Below, in pieces: positions 21,966 through 36,400 of a stretch of DNA of 64,000 nt. The DNA comes from Macrotrachela quadricornifera (lineage: Eukaryota > Rotifera > Eurotatoria > Philodinida > Philodinidae), in contig JAJEKB010001331.1 in assembly GCA_022393335.1 (NCBI GenBank), positions 139,777 to 203,776 on the forward strand. Reading direction: 5' to 3'. A program made the position numbers and the translations under genes. The first letter of the stretch is position 1; every line of letters starts with the position of its first letter. The notes beneath the pieces were generated by a model. That model did no database searches. It saw nothing but the letters and a program-made list of their open reading frames with translations, and had not been told where the DNA came from.

Positions 21966-24341
21966 GACGATGATTAACTTGATAAATCGAAAAACCTAGC
22001 ATCCAAAATAATTGTAGTCGGATACATAATCAGTAAGAGAAAAGAATATCATTTGCCAGCTCTTGGATACGTCAACACAACATATATGTATTGGAAAATG
22101 AAGAACGTATGAAAACGCACAATAAGAAGTCTTTTTCTTTGCTCCGACTATTCTTGAATCCCGAATAGTAGGTAAAAAATACCGTGCTAAATTTCTTACA
22201 CAAACAAAAGAAGAGTGGCATTAAGGCCATTTTTCAACTCGTCATATTTTTAAGAAATGAGTATGCGGTGATAACAGGGTTGGTTCAGGCTATAAATTTA
22301 GCGTAAGCATTCGCCTTGAAATCACTTGGAGTTTTCGACTTCCTATTCTTTGAGAATTTCGATTTTTTTGAAAAATTAGTTTTTAAGAACAACTGGGAAT
22401 ATCAAGTCGACCACCCTCACCCACGAATGTCCTTATTGCAAATCAAACAAACGTAGTACTGAAGCATCAGGTAGTTTTTACCAATAGCTGTTTTTTCCAC
22501 CCCAAACCGAGTTTTTCACCCTCCTCCCTTCATAGAGCAACAATAGCGAACATAATCTTTGTCCTACATTGGAATGTTTTCCTTTCAAAAAACAAGTTTT
22601 TCCGTTATAAAAAGGAGATTCAATATATAGGGTCTTTCAGAAAGTTCTTAGCCAAAAAAAATTTGAATATTTTTACAAAATGTTAATCTAATGGGCTGCC
22701 ATTTTTCATCGCTGATAGAGTACTCATATTGAATATTCATAGAAGGAGCATTAAGAAAAACTGCTCTGAAGCATCACAAATACGTCGTAGTTACACTACT
22801 TGTCAAAAATAATTTCCCCTCGGATCTCAGATTTTACAAGTGCTGTTGCTCTGAAAACTTGACTGTATATAGATCTCGATTAGTGTAGGTCAGCAGCGAA
22901 GCTCGCGCCTCAATTCTTTTGTAGAACGTTTTTTTTCGACACGATTAAACAAAAAATCGAAAAGATCGTCAGAATGAGGAAAAAATTGACTATAAACGTT
23001 TATGTCTTGTTTTCCATGATACTTAGTGAATTTTCTAACCTTTTTTTGGCAGAACTATGGCTCCTTCCATACTAGTTATGTGCCCAAAAGATGAGGTCAA
23101 TTGCCTGAGTATTCGAGCATCTAGAACTACGGCAATATCTAGAAGTTGAGCATAGTACCATTGCTCTTTAGTATGCGATAGAAGTCTGAAAATTTTAGAG
23201 AACAGTAAGGGCCTATGGGACTACCTTCCCTGTAAGTTTGAAGTTGGTGTGTCAAACTCACACAATGAGATTTGACGATTTCTGAGCATACCTATCCTTA
23301 TAGTCAAATGCACCTAACCTCCCAATAACTCAATGAATTTTGATGAAATTTTTACCACAAATTGCCAATATACAGGGTTACGAAACGGCGTGTCCTGCAG
23401 TTCATAAGGCTTTGCTGTTCTGAAATTATGACGTCCACAATGGAAATGAACTCCATGCATCATAACTCTCTTTTAATTCAGGCTATGAAGGCGCGGATTT
23501 CGCTACTGACCTATTACTGCACTAGTCTTCCTCTTCAACTCAGACTATGCAAAGAAATAAATCGTCCATTTGTCCAGGATTCAGTATTCAATCTATTCAA
23601 TGACGACTAATGATGGCGCTAGATCTACAATTGCTGGAATATATATTACAACGAAATTTACCGGGCAATGAAATATTTGAAGTATCCGTTTCTATGTTGT
23701 TAATGGTGGACCCTTATTGTTATATTAATTGTATGCTGCAAGAATTGATAGGCTAACGTATTTTTTTGTTTGTTTTTCTTTTTCTCGTTCTCGTTCTCGC
23801 TCTCATATTGCACTAAAAGAAAACAATACAGTTTCATTATGAATGAAAATACAGAATGCATTATGAAAGTAAGTTCTCAAGAGGACGAGAGGATTCTGTT
23901 TATGTAACATAGCATCGCCGACTAAATTCATTTGCTTTATTTTCATTTGCGCACTAAAACTATTGTGTCGCACACTAGGTGAAAAAAAGCTAATGTATTG
24001 CCATTCAGAATGCTGGAGAATAGCTAAGAGCGGATGAGGAATAAATGAAATTAGATCAAAATGGGTTCGTACATTAACATGATATTATTGGTTATCCAAA
24101 TATTCATTCTAAGAAACCGAATGTTATTTGAGTATAATGGTATTTTATCAAGAAAGTGTCAGATTATGGATCTAATGTACCAAAAGATCTGACCCTAATT
24201 TTATGAGCCCAACAATCAAGAATGAACTATGGCTATTTTTTACAATTTTATTTTCTATTTTATGATACATTAATTTCTCATTCTTTATAGTTCGATGAAA
24301 CTAAGTGAGGTGTTCACAAATGTTATCTTATTTTGTAGAAT
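21966..24341. other. No gene seen
   Basis: Promoter side of the preceding gene, then 2.3 kb of AT-rich DNA without coding character. Around 22630 the word GGGTCTTTCAGAAAGTTCTTA resembles mariner-type termini, but no inverted partner was found. A 82-codon plus-strand frame at 23362-23610 has no family resemblance. Confidence 0.35.
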
Positions 24342-25180
24342 TCATCGGATAATGACAGCGATTTGAAGCACTTTCTGGAGATACAAAAAACTAGTTTTTG
24401 TCTTAAAGGTTCATGAATATCCGATGTAGATTTGCCATAAATAGAGTCATTCATTGCAGAATTTTTGTTTTATCAGAATTTATAAGAAGTTTCTTGATAT
24501 TCAAATTTTTTGAAATCAATAAATATCGAATACTGATGCGATTGGATCACATCATTACGCATAGCTAATGTTCATTTCAGAAATAAGTGGTCGCAGACAT
24601 TTACTGAATAAATTTTGATAGGAACGAGATAGAGACCTACGGTTTTCACCGTTGGAAAAAAAAAGATGGTGATGCATCGAATCCTTCATAGAAAGAGTTT
24701 TCTAACAATTTTAACCAAACGTTTCTAAAGAATTGCTTTTTTCTCTTACGTTAATAAGTGATTTTTCTATTAAAATATTACAACATCTCACATTTCGTGA
24801 TTATTTTTTTTTGGAAAAAATGAAATGGTAAACTGTTACAGCTTTTTGTTTGGAGCTTCTAGCGCACTTTTGATAATCAATAAATTAATATTGCAACCAT
24901 GAGATGCATACGGTTTTTCTTGAAGTTTTATATAATACTATTAGGATAATAGTTAGAGAATCCTTTTTATGAAGGATTCGATGTGTTTTCATCTGTTGTT
25001 TCCAACGGTGAAAATCGCAAGTCTCGATCTAGTTCCTATCAAAATTTGTTCAGTAAATGTCTGCAACGAATGACTCTATTTATGGCAAATCTACATCGGA
25101 TATTCATGAAACTTTCAGACAAAAACTAGTTTTTCGTATCTCTAAAAACTGCATCAGATAATTTCTGTTATCAGATGAAG
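24342..25180. repeat. Foldback element C
   Basis: The outer arms pair ATTCATCGGATAAT... with its mirror ending near 25180. Both contain ATACAAAAAACTAGTTTTTG-like and ATGAATATCCGATGTAGATT segments. The inner arms carry the shared core (AACGAGATAGAGACCTACGG then TTTTCACC on the left; its mirror near 25005-25045). The left arm has about 110 extra bases (about 24470-24585) between the outer and inner parts that the right arm lacks, so the element has changed since formation. The AT-rich centre contains no ORF. Confidence 0.8.
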
Positions 25181-27479
25181 TTTGCAAAGTAAAGTGACAT
25201 TTGTAAACGATGCACGAGTCCAATTCACTTTGCTGACAAGTAAATCCCTCCCACTCTCGTCCTCACCCTTACCGTTATACTCTACCCATTCTCACTCTCA
25301 AGACAGAAAAGAATTCCTATAGTTTCCAAATAAGAGAGTTCCGTGGCCAGGGCTGGAGCACGGATGAGAGTGTATCGTAAAAACAACTAGATTTAGTAGG
25401 TTACGATATGAACAAATTTTGTTAGTAAAATGTACATGTCGGCAAAGTGAACTCGTCTCTTATACATCATTATTAAAGAATAAATAATTGATACCTGCTT
25501 ATATGGTCTGTTTGAGGATGGACGATACTAAATATCTGATATGTGCTTGTCTGGTCAGTACAAATATAATTGGTAGGGTTTTAATGTTTCAACAGACATT
25601 TGTTTTTAACTCAGTTGTAGAGGATACCTAGTGGGATGATATCAACTCAATGTTTCTCATTATTTCTACTTAGTAAAATTCTGAAAATCTTGGCATATAA
25701 ATATTGAAAATTAGTAATAATTTGATATCTATCACTCCTTCTATATTTACAAATGATTGAAATAGAAAAATTATTTCTTCTAAACACATGTAATACAAAT
25801 TCAAAAGGAATAATATCACACAGATTCAATTGATATCATTTAAATATTGATTTTATTACGTGTAATCTATGTAATCGAGAAATGGGGTAAGTTTTTGTTT
25901 AAATTGATCATCATTCTTCTTTTTTTCGAACTTCTTTCTATAATAAATGAAAAAATTTCTAATTAAACAAACATTTATGATTTTCGATATTTTACTACTT
26001 ACTAATATTTGATTTAAATCTATTATTTATTGTTCAAATATTTTTGTTTGATTCTCTCTTAACAACAACGTTTGATGAAGAATTGATTGTTCAGGTTGTT
26101 CAACTTAAATATTTGTTGCCTATTAATTGTTGTTGAGAATTAATGCTGGATGACTTCTAAAAATAAAAAATAATTCATTTCATTGCAACAGATATTCAAA
26201 ACCATCCTTTACAAAGATTAACGATTAACTTACTCTCACTATTTCTATCAAAACTAATATCTCAGGTTATATTCATTCTCCAGTTTATTTTAATTATTTG
26301 TCGGTTCGTTTATTTCAAAACTAATTCGTAATCTTTCTTTATTTGTTTGTTGTACGTTATTGTAAAATGAACAAATTTTTTTTTCAGGAGATGAATATCA
26401 ATAAAACTCTTTTCCACTTGTTATTCAATACAGAAAACGAAGAATAAAATGAATAGAATTTAATTCAATTTGATAATTGAATTCGAGAAAAACTCATCTT
26501 CAGTAAATTATGTTTAAATGAGTTATTCAGCTCTGAATCTTATGTTTTGATTTATTTAATACTTAAAGAATACATTCAGGTTAAATGGAAAAGTTACAGA
26601 ACTATTTATCTTTTTTCAATAGCTTTAAGAAACAAACTTCTATGATTTCTAAAGAGTAGAGATTGGGACAGTTGTAGAAATATTTATAACTCGCTGAGAA
26701 CAAATTTTTGTAAGTGAACCATTATGCTTTGTTCTAGAGAGAAACGACAGACCTCAAGAACTTAGAAGACCTTGAGAGACTACTTTACTGGCAGCAACTT
26801 CAAATTTTCATAACACTTAGGAAAAACATCTCGGTACTTCACGAAATTTCAAAAGATTTTAGTCATATAGCTGCCAACCACTCTAATAACTTCATCAGAC
26901 TTTGTAAGATGTCAGGAGACTTCAAAGGATTTACATTCTTTATCAAATTTCAAGATCAAAGTCGTTACTGTTCCATTCTAGGATTTGTCTAGAGTACATA
27001 TGAGTGAGAATGAAAAATCGAAAAGTTTTTGAGATGTTTTATTTTATAATTCTTAAAAAAAGAATAAAAATTATTTAGTTTATTATCGCGAAGCTGATGA
27101 AAATTTTTCATAATTATAAAAAAAAATCATAATATCAGTTATGGAACAAATTGCAAATAAATCAGATTAATACAAAAGCATAACTAGGAGCGCTGGTCTA
27201 CGCTGTTTTTAATGTTTAAAAAAATGAATAAGTTTCTTCTTTTGTCAGACAAAGTTATCCATTTCTCTTAAATCGTCCGTAATATCGATGTGTATAAAGT
27301 CATATTTCTTTAGCATGCATCAATCATTTGATATACCCATAAAAATAAAAAATACTTTTCATTTGCGATGTATTATAAGATATGAGGCTCCAGAAAAAAT
27401 TGCTTTCTATTATCTCGAATGAGGCTAAATTAGTTGAAGAAATAACTTATCATAACATTCACCATATCATAGGACTACA
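25181..27479. other. No supportable gene
   Basis: AT-rich DNA. A minus-strand frame at 25647-25829 (60 codons) could be a small exon, but there is no recognisable domain and no convincing splice partner. Nothing else seen. Confidence 0.3.
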
Positions 27480-27870
27480 TCGCTTTAGCTTTGTTTTTCA
27501 TGTTGATTGACTAAAGTTTCTATGATTTCAAGATTGAAAAAAGTAGATCATATGCAAATAATTTGACTTACAATCAATATTTGTCTTATATTTTAAAATT
27601 TATAAATACATTAAGCGTATGAATACATTTTTATAATATATTTAAGCATACTGATAACATAAAGAGCAAAACAAGAACAGAGAGATAAATTTAAAACGAA
27701 GAAAGAATTATTACAATTCATAAAGATTGTAATTTTACTACCACCATTTTGAAATCATCATGTTATTTAAAAAGCCAAGTACATATAGAAACACCAAAAG
27801 CAAAAAACTTTTAAAGATTTATCATATTTTTGTGAAAAGAAAAGCATGATTTGTGAAGTTTCATACAATA
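27480..27870. repeat. Duplicated segment, copy 1 (3' flank of the FG-GAP gene)
   Basis: Shared words with 45.4-46.3 kb, in order: TTGATTGACTAAAG, TTCAAGATTGAAA, GTAGATCAT, TGCTTATAACATA, CTACTACC, TTTGAAATCAT, AGCAAAAA, TTTATCATATTTTT. Roughly 75-80 percent alike by eye. This copy has no insertion at the position where the other is interrupted. Confidence 0.65.
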
Positions 27871-27937
27871 TAGTAGTTTTGTAAATGAAAAGACAAAGTA
27901 AAAATCTTTGGTGAGCAGGTATAGTTGTGTAAAGTAA

Positions 27938-30495
27938 TCAAACTGTGCAACAGTCACATGTATTCAGTATGATGCCCAGATTTTTCAGTATATCATCAAC
28001 AATAATAAGATCCAATTTACCATCATTATTGAAATCTCCTGAAACAATTAAACTTGGCATACTAGAAGTTCCGGTTGAAAATGTAATTTGTGCTAGAAAA
28101 TTTCCATTGCCAATCCCAAGTAGTATACCGACATTGTGCGCATAGCTATTACTGACAGCAACATCTAGTTGACCATCATTATTGAAATCACCAACAACAA
28201 CTGAGCTTGGAAAACTATAACCTCCAGTTGAAAAAACCTTTTGTGCTTGGAAGGTTCCATCACCATTTCCAAGCATTATACCTATATTGTCTTTTCCAGT
28301 ATTAGCAATAGCAAGATCCAGTTGGTTGTCATTGTTAAAATCACCTACAGCGATCGATCTTGGCTTAGTATAACGTCCAGTAGAAAACGTCATTGGTATG
28401 CCTAATTCTCCATTACCATTACTGAGTAGTATATATACGTTGTAAAGGATTCCATCAGGGGCAACCAGATCTTCTTGACCGTCTTTATTAAAATCACCAC
28501 CAACAACGAACAATACATATTCACAAATGTCTATACAAGAGCTGGTTAATGCTTCCAAAGTTCCATTATTGTTGCCAAGCAATACAGTTATGCCATGAAG
28601 ACTAAGGTCGATGACAGCAAGATCTGAATAATTGTCGCCATTAAAATCACCAACGGCCATCCACGTTGGTGCACTATAATATCCACTCGAAGATGTCATT
28701 GCTGTTTCAAAAGTTTTGTTGTCATTTCCTAGCAATACACCTACATTACTAGAGTAATAATTTGCAACAGCAAGATCTGTGTGTCCATCGTTATTGAAAT
28801 CACCGACAACAACAGATACAGGACATTCACCACCAGTAGAATAAGTTATTTGTGCTTGAAAAGTTCCATTACCAATTCCAAGAAGTACACCCATATTGTT
28901 AGAATTACAGCTGACTACAGCGATATCCAGATAATCATCACCATTAAAATCACCAACAGCAATTGATGGATATTCAAAATTAGAATCAAGATCAGTAATA
29001 TGCGAAATGAATGGTTGAAATGTTAATCGGCAAGTTAATCCTAAAAAAGAAAGCGATAAGATTTTACCTTTGGCATTAAAGATAAAAATAATTAAGTAAC
29101 GATGGAAGAGTTCTATTTTTTATATATATTTTTTGTTAATCTTTTAAGAATAAGTTACACATAAAGAGAGACTAAACTGTGAGTTGAACACTCAGTCAGT
29201 TACTCAATTTCGATTCTATTCATGTTAACATATGTGACAGATGTAGTGGTAAATACTTTTTTAATATAATTAAACTCAATAAACTTTTGAAATCTCGAGT
29301 TTATAAAAGTTATTTTCATGATAAGTTCAAAATAATAGATAAACAGTGAACAAGATTTTGAGTAAAAGCTTATCTTAAAAATCTAATCTTCAAGATTGAA
29401 CATTTCTTTTTCTATATAGACAATTAATAATTCTCTTCTAAATAGATATTGATGTCAAATGGATTTCTTTCTACGTTTCTGAAAATGTTCTTAATGTGAG
29501 TTGAGTGCTTATTTTATACTCCTGTATCTCTCGAATACAATAAGATGAGAATTAACGATATTTAAACACTTTCGTCAAATCCCAAACAATTGGGCGAATT
29601 GTGACTTTTTGAATTTATTCATTCTACTAAGAAGTAGGTTTGTAAACTGTTTTTTCAAAAAATATTTCGTCTTCTTTTTTATGGAATTCTAATTAAGTGC
29701 AAGAACATTCTTAAAACAATCTTTAACAGAGTATCCAGTGGTGTGTTTATACATTTCGAATGAGGATGTAAAATTCTTAGAACTAATTTCATATAATAAA
29801 ATACTTTCATGCTAAAAATATAAATGTGTTAATTAAAATAAGAATGAGCTTGCGACAATGAAGTACAATATGCATCAATATACCTCAAGAGATTGATTAG
29901 ACTATGTATATGTTATAGACGCTAAATAGTATCATACAACTCTTGTAATCTATCTATTAGCAACACATCTTCGGTCATCGCTATACATCAACTGAAATAT
30001 ATCGATAGAGTATAGACACAAAAAACCAGTGTTTTAGTAATAATCATATTTAGCAGACCTACTATCATCAAAAGTGAAATCACTCTTATCATCGAATTCA
30101 AAACATCACAGTCACAAATTAATAGTACAGGTGGAATGTACATACCTGCTGAAGTAAAATCTGTTGTCGTTCTAATCATTGTCGTCTTTGTTGAAGGTAC
30201 TAATAGAAAAAAAAAACAAAAGTTAATGATAAGAAAATATAGCTTTCAACAATTTCAAATTGTACGAAGGAGGCAAAATCTTTTATAGAATGATGCTATC
30301 CAAAGAGAAATATTTGACGGCGAAAAACAGTAAGTGAAAAAAAAAAACTTAAAAAAAGTCATACATGTTAATGCAGCATAATTCTTTCTTTCTCGATCTA
30401 AATGAACAGATGTGACAATAATAGCTATAATCATAAGTATGAGAAGAATAACGCCAAAGACTAAGCAACGCATTAATGTGGAGAATAACTTTGTC
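27938..30495 (-). other. FG-GAP/VCBS module of the giant gene (exons 10-12)
   Basis: Exon 10 carries a membrane helix, exon 11 (54 nt) a Thr-containing linker, and exon 12 about seven 45-50-residue repeats with Ca-binding-like D.N.DG.(L/T)D motifs (e.g. GDFNNDGHTDLAVANYYSSN). It starts with LTCRLTFQPF, the usual entry to this domain in rotifer proteins, and ends with a short Cys tail (NTCDCCTV). As an independent gene it would be a type II membrane FG-GAP protein, but no separate start codon with an adequate N-terminus was found upstream of 30495. Confidence 0.8.
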
Positions 30496-33400
30496 CTAGT
30501 AAAAATAACAATATATTATGAATAAAACTTAAAGAAAAATTATATACGTAAATGTTGCAACCGTGGGTACCAATATTACATTTACTGTGATGTTGTTAAC
30601 ATTTTCAGAAGTCATTGATGTATCGAATGTCTCAATCGCATTCATTTCAATAGTAGATATATGTCCAACAATGTTTTTTCGCCTTTTACGATATTGATTG
30701 ATTTTAGCAACAAGATAAACTATCTTTGGACAAATCCACTTAAGGACAAAAGTGAGACCACCATAAAGACCAAGTAGAACAGTTATTGTGTATAAAGAGT
30801 TAAGTTGTTGAATATAAGTATATGAACAACGTACAGGTGAACATTGATAAAAGTATGCTGAAAAATTGATTGTTGTTAACCACTGTTCGATAAAAAGATT
30901 TCTTACAAGATCAATGATACTAGTATTGACTGAGAATTGACTAATGTTAGCAGAGAATGATAAAGGAATATTTGTGGTATAATTATTAGTGTTAATATTG
31001 TTTGTAAATTGTCGAATGAGATGAATACATGATGAATTATAAAAGCATTCTAGAGTCGAGAAAAGAAATGATTCAGTTGGTGTACAACCCATTTTTAAAC
31101 CATTGATTGGAATAATTTTAGAGAAATTTCTTTCCATAAACCCTGCTTGAGTTGTACAGTTTGCAGTTGATGCACATGAACATTCATCGTCATAAGTCAT
31201 TGATCTGGTCATTCCAAACGAAGTACTGCTATTATAATAAGTATAAATATACTCAAAATTTGTTCCATAGGCTGTGACGATAGCATTACCATGATTTGTA
31301 ACTCGAAGTAAAGAGAGAAGTCGTTCGAATTTTGTAAAAGCATTGAATTTACTCTGTTTGATAAGCAAATTAATCTGTGCACGAAAAGTTGTTTGTGGTA
31401 AAAGCTGCGCAGCGACAAAAAGTGAAGAAAGAAATTGACCAATAGAATTATTGACTGATTGATTCGAAAGATTACATAATCCAGAAAGCAGTTGAAGGTG
31501 AGCTGATAAGAAACGACGATAGTCTCTAACATTGTACACAGAAAGATCAAGAGTAAGACCTGCTGTGATATTTATTCGCCACTGATCTGTAACAAATGGA
31601 CTGGAACAAACCTATAATTCATCAAATGAAGTCGCATATTATAAATTTTCTCAACTTACATTGTGAAATACAGGTGTAATATTGATAAATTTATTGTATG
31701 TTGATGAAATTGATGAACAAGGACATTGAAGTGTGTCGTTATGATTAAGTAACAGATCATTGTAGAGAATCAAAGATGGTTTAATAAATGTTTTTGTTAG
31801 AGTTTGTGGCTGAATCACAGTATATAAAGCGAGAATAGCGAAACTGATGATAAGAAGAACAATGTAGAGTCGAGTGGCCCATTGACCAAGGCGTTGAGCT
31901 TTCATCCGATCCACATTACTTCCGAAAGTTCGTATTGGAAATATGTTCAGATTGAGAGGTATGGTATATAAGAGTATGATCAGATTCCGTAATGCTTGTT
32001 TGATTCGATCGAACAATTTTATATTATCTATATAGAATAAGATCAATATTTCATTTTGTCTTGATACGATATTTGTACAAGTTTGAGCCTGCTCAATTTA
32101 GAAAACAATTCATATCTAGATCTATCGCCAAGATTGGACTGCAGAACTGTGTAAGCTGTACTATGAAGTGAATTTTTTTTTACAAACTCAAAATTTGAGA
32201 ATCTCTTTCATTAGAGGCATTTATGTAATTTCAATCATAAATCATTGAAGTTATATTCATATACTATCGAATTTCCATGATATATTATGATGTACTCGAA
32301 CTTGCATCTTAGACTATTTCAATTCTTATATTCATGGGTGCATTTTGAATATACTTCATATATATGTGTGATTTCACTCTCATCTTTATTCAAGTGATGC
32401 GTTCTGTTAAATTCTAGTCTTTTCTATCCAATAGATACAATTATGAGAGCATATGTACCCAAGCACATAACAGTATTAGTTGTATTTGTATTTATGCATC
32501 TGTGTCATACTCTACATTTAAAGCTTTATTACTAATCTTCACAAAAATCCATCAAAGATAAGTACTATAAGGAATATGATAAATTCAATATAAAAGTTTC
32601 AGTTTCTAGACTTCGCTGATTGCTGATTTCGCGCATTTTTTAAAAAACCGAGTTGCTCAAAAGCTTTATAATAGCAGGAAAATATAAATATTTATACTGC
32701 ATTTCCGAACGATCAATAGATATGAAGAGAAATTGGATCTTTTTATGAGTAATATATGTCTCATCTCATGCCAGTATCTGTATACTTTACCTTCACTCTC
32801 ACCTGAATATCTGATCGGTATTAGCAATCTCAACAGTAATTATAGCTTGCTCTCTAATTATTGTCAAATCTAGTGGCGGAAGTATGATAAGATAACCGTG
32901 TATACTAATTGATATTGGTAATCATATGAACTTCAAAAATTTATTCTGGAAGAAAAGTTAAGCAATTAGAAAATATCACAACTTAGCACACACTATACAA
33001 CTGACAAGCTATGTCGGAAAAAGAAAAATATGAATAGAAGAACGTCAATCAGCATCATATAGGTACAGAATTAAACTATGTCGCAGTATGCTCATCTCTG
33101 CTAATGAGCTAACAAATAATTATCAGAAGCGATTATCTTTCGTAGTGATAGGTTCAAATACTGAGTTTAAAGTCTTAATCATTGTCATTAGAACAAATGG
33201 TCTCTGGCAACTAGCTCTTATTTTGTTTTATTATGTCAGTCACATGACAAGCAGTTTTGCTCTATCTCTAGATAGATGTTAATCATCAGTACCATGAGAC
33301 CTTCAAATGATAATTACCTCGCTTTTGTCTTCTGGTCTTCGGTGTTAAGAAGCGAAACACAATACTGACAAGTTGAGGTGTAATAAAGCGTAAGACAACA

Positions 33401-36400
33401 ACAAGACCACCAATTGTAGATAGCAGCTTTATTACTACTCCCATAAAATTGGTAGTGTGTGTTGTGAAAGAATGAGTACAATAAATTGGTGCACATGCTT
33501 TATAATAATGATTGAATGAAGATGAAGGATTCCATTGTTCGATCATCATTTCTTTAACTATAACTGAAAGTGAAGTATTTGGAGGAAAACGACTTGACTC
33601 TCGATCATAAATGAGCGGTGAAATTTGGAACCATACTGAATTTGTATCATACAGGCTGAATGAACCATTTATCAAGATATATTGAATTGATATACAAGAA
33701 TTCGAATAGTAACATTCAAGTGTCGAAAGAAGAAGTGTATCAATGGTAAAACATCCTTTAACCGTGCCAGGTATCGCATAAGGGAAAGTCACATTCGGTT
33801 TTTTGAGCGTAAGAAAAGACCATTTATCAATAGTGACCGAACTATGACAATGAGGATCAGTAGCACAAATACAATTAAAAGAGGTTGAATTTTTATTTTG
33901 TATGCCAGTCAAATTGAATTTTAACTAAAAAAGAAAAGGAAATTATATTTTTTTCAATGTATCAGGCGCAAAGAAGAAGAAATTCCGTCTTTATGGACTT
34001 CACTACTAGCACAACACATTGTTAAAGATAGTTTCATAAGACACTAGCTATTCTTTATGTAATTGACAAACTTCAAAAAATGTCATATCTCTTCTTATTT
34101 GACAGCAATCCACAACTTCAAATAGAAAGTAGACTTGTCGGAGACTTTATCGCTTCCAATTGCTTGAGAACTTTACATACACTTTATATCATCATATCAT
34201 TAGTTTTTGAAAAATATACATATCGATAAACTAAAGTAGATAGTATAAGTTAAACGTAATAAATATATTGTCGAATGAGTGATCTGAGACATTAATCATG
34301 AGTAATTTCTCTAATATTAGGCTATAGTTAAATAAAAACGCGATTTGAATATATAATACTTTTAAAGTACATAAGATACATCATAATCATCTACCGATGT
34401 GCATATTGATTAAGTGTCATAAATTTCTGATTCTATTTCAGACTAAAAGTCGACTGAACGAGACAGTTTATTAGATTGTTCGTTGTGAAAGAAAATATCA
34501 AATATGTAACTGTTCATGTAAGTTTTAGTTGTAAGATACGATCTGGCGCTAGTTTATTCTGTCTTTTTTTTTCTTTATTTCTTAACCAAAAACGCTTTTG
34601 TTAGTCCCATATCACGATATTTTATTTCTTTCGATTTTCTCCGTATTAGACTACATATGAGAAGATCAAGAATAGTGTGAGTATAAACGTCTCACTTTTA
34701 AAAACTATTTGGGTAGTTTTCCTGAAAAAATTGAGCGTCTTAGAAAGTTCTTTTAACATAAACTTAATTGCTCGAATGGTTTTCGGTTAGAAACTGATCT
34801 TCTAGAAGCTCTTCAGTAGGGATTGAAAATTCCCAAATATCTCAAAATGTTGATTGTTTTTACAGATACATAATGAAAATTAATTAAAATCGGACTAGAA
34901 TTAAGAAGGAGATATCCTTCATGATGTGCAATTTATGATAGATGAACAGCACTGTCACTATATAATAAAAAGTGGTGTTATCATAATACATTTTTTTTCA
35001 TTCTCAAACGTACATCACTTGAGTTTTGTTCTAAAAAAACTATAACGAAAAATGAGAATCCAAATAAATTTAGCTCAAATTCTAAAGAGGTGGTCATAAA
35101 ATCTAGTAAAACTCTATTTCCGAGAGTATATTTTTGCAACAGTTAGATACATAAAACTGCTTAGAGTTTCTCTAAGTAAAAAGTGCTTCAAAAGATGGCT
35201 CCGAAAGTAAATTCGTATATCTCCCTCATCTATCAAAAGTAACGAACAACTTTCTTTATTTCATATGATATGCTAACTGCTACATGCTAAACGATTTAGC
35301 CAACCACAGCCATATCAAACACCAATCGTCTAAAATAAAATTCATTTCTACATATCCAATATAAGAAACATAATTTTAACTAGAGAAAAATATAACAATG
35401 GATCTTCCGACTCAAACCAACCCAAGCTTAAACTAAACATTTCACTTCTTTATACTTTCTATGTTAAAGTGATTGTATGCTTCTATTTCTCAAAGTGTTG
35501 CTTTAAGCCTCTGTGAACTTTTTTTCATAGTGATTTTATTTTAAGATGAATTTTTTGGAACGTCCCGTACATTCGACAAGAATATTTTTTGTTTAGATTA
35601 AATTCTTACGTGAAATTGTGATTGATTGCGAAGTTCATTTGCCGTATTGCTAACGCTTACTTTTGCATTATCGAATAAAGTATAGGGTTGATCTACTTGA
35701 GCGAAAAGTTGCACTATATCGACAAGAAGACCAAAATCAATAATTAATGATTGAATAAATTGATTGTAAGTTGAATTTAATTGAGTATAAAAATCAAATT
35801 CAGTAAGAACATTGGAAGTAATCAAGGATTGTTCGGTAAACCGATTAATAGCATCAGCAATCGTTTTATTAGCCAGTTGACAAAGAGTAGATAACAGTTG
35901 AAAGTGTGCATTTCTTAAACCAGGCCAATTATAACCTAAAGCCACTTCCAATTCTGAACTCCAGACATATGTATTTAATGAAATCCAGGCTTCGCTAACA
36001 TAATCACTTGAACATACATGATGTAGAGTTGGTGATATTGACATCATGCTACCATAAGGTATCATCACATTTTGACAAGGACATTCCAATGTATCTGAAT
36101 GTAAATTTTGTAGTTGTCTGTAGTCAAATAATGATACATTTGATACAGTCATTGTAATCGTTTGAGTATTCAACGAAGTGAATAAACAGAGAATAAGAAT
36201 TAAACCTAGAACGAAATAGAAGAAGAGAAAGAAATGGTAAAATATGTATAGCGTTCCGTGTATGTCTTTCTTCAGCATCCTCAAGGAGAGATGTACTGTG
36301 CATCTTCTTGAGGTATTGTCAGCGAGAATGACATTGTTAGATATGAAAAATTTTGTTCTTATTCAAGATACGGTTAATAGATATCTATAAGATATTAACG

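Noticed and set aside
22621..23370. A mariner-like element suggested by GGGTCTTTCAGAAAGTTCTTA at 22.63 kb and CAGGGTTACG at 23.37 kb
   Set aside because: The two ends are not inverted copies of one another and no transposase fragment was found.
25647..25829. Possible small F-box-like exon (minus)
   Set aside because: The resemblance is limited to a few hydrophobic positions; no continuation in either direction.
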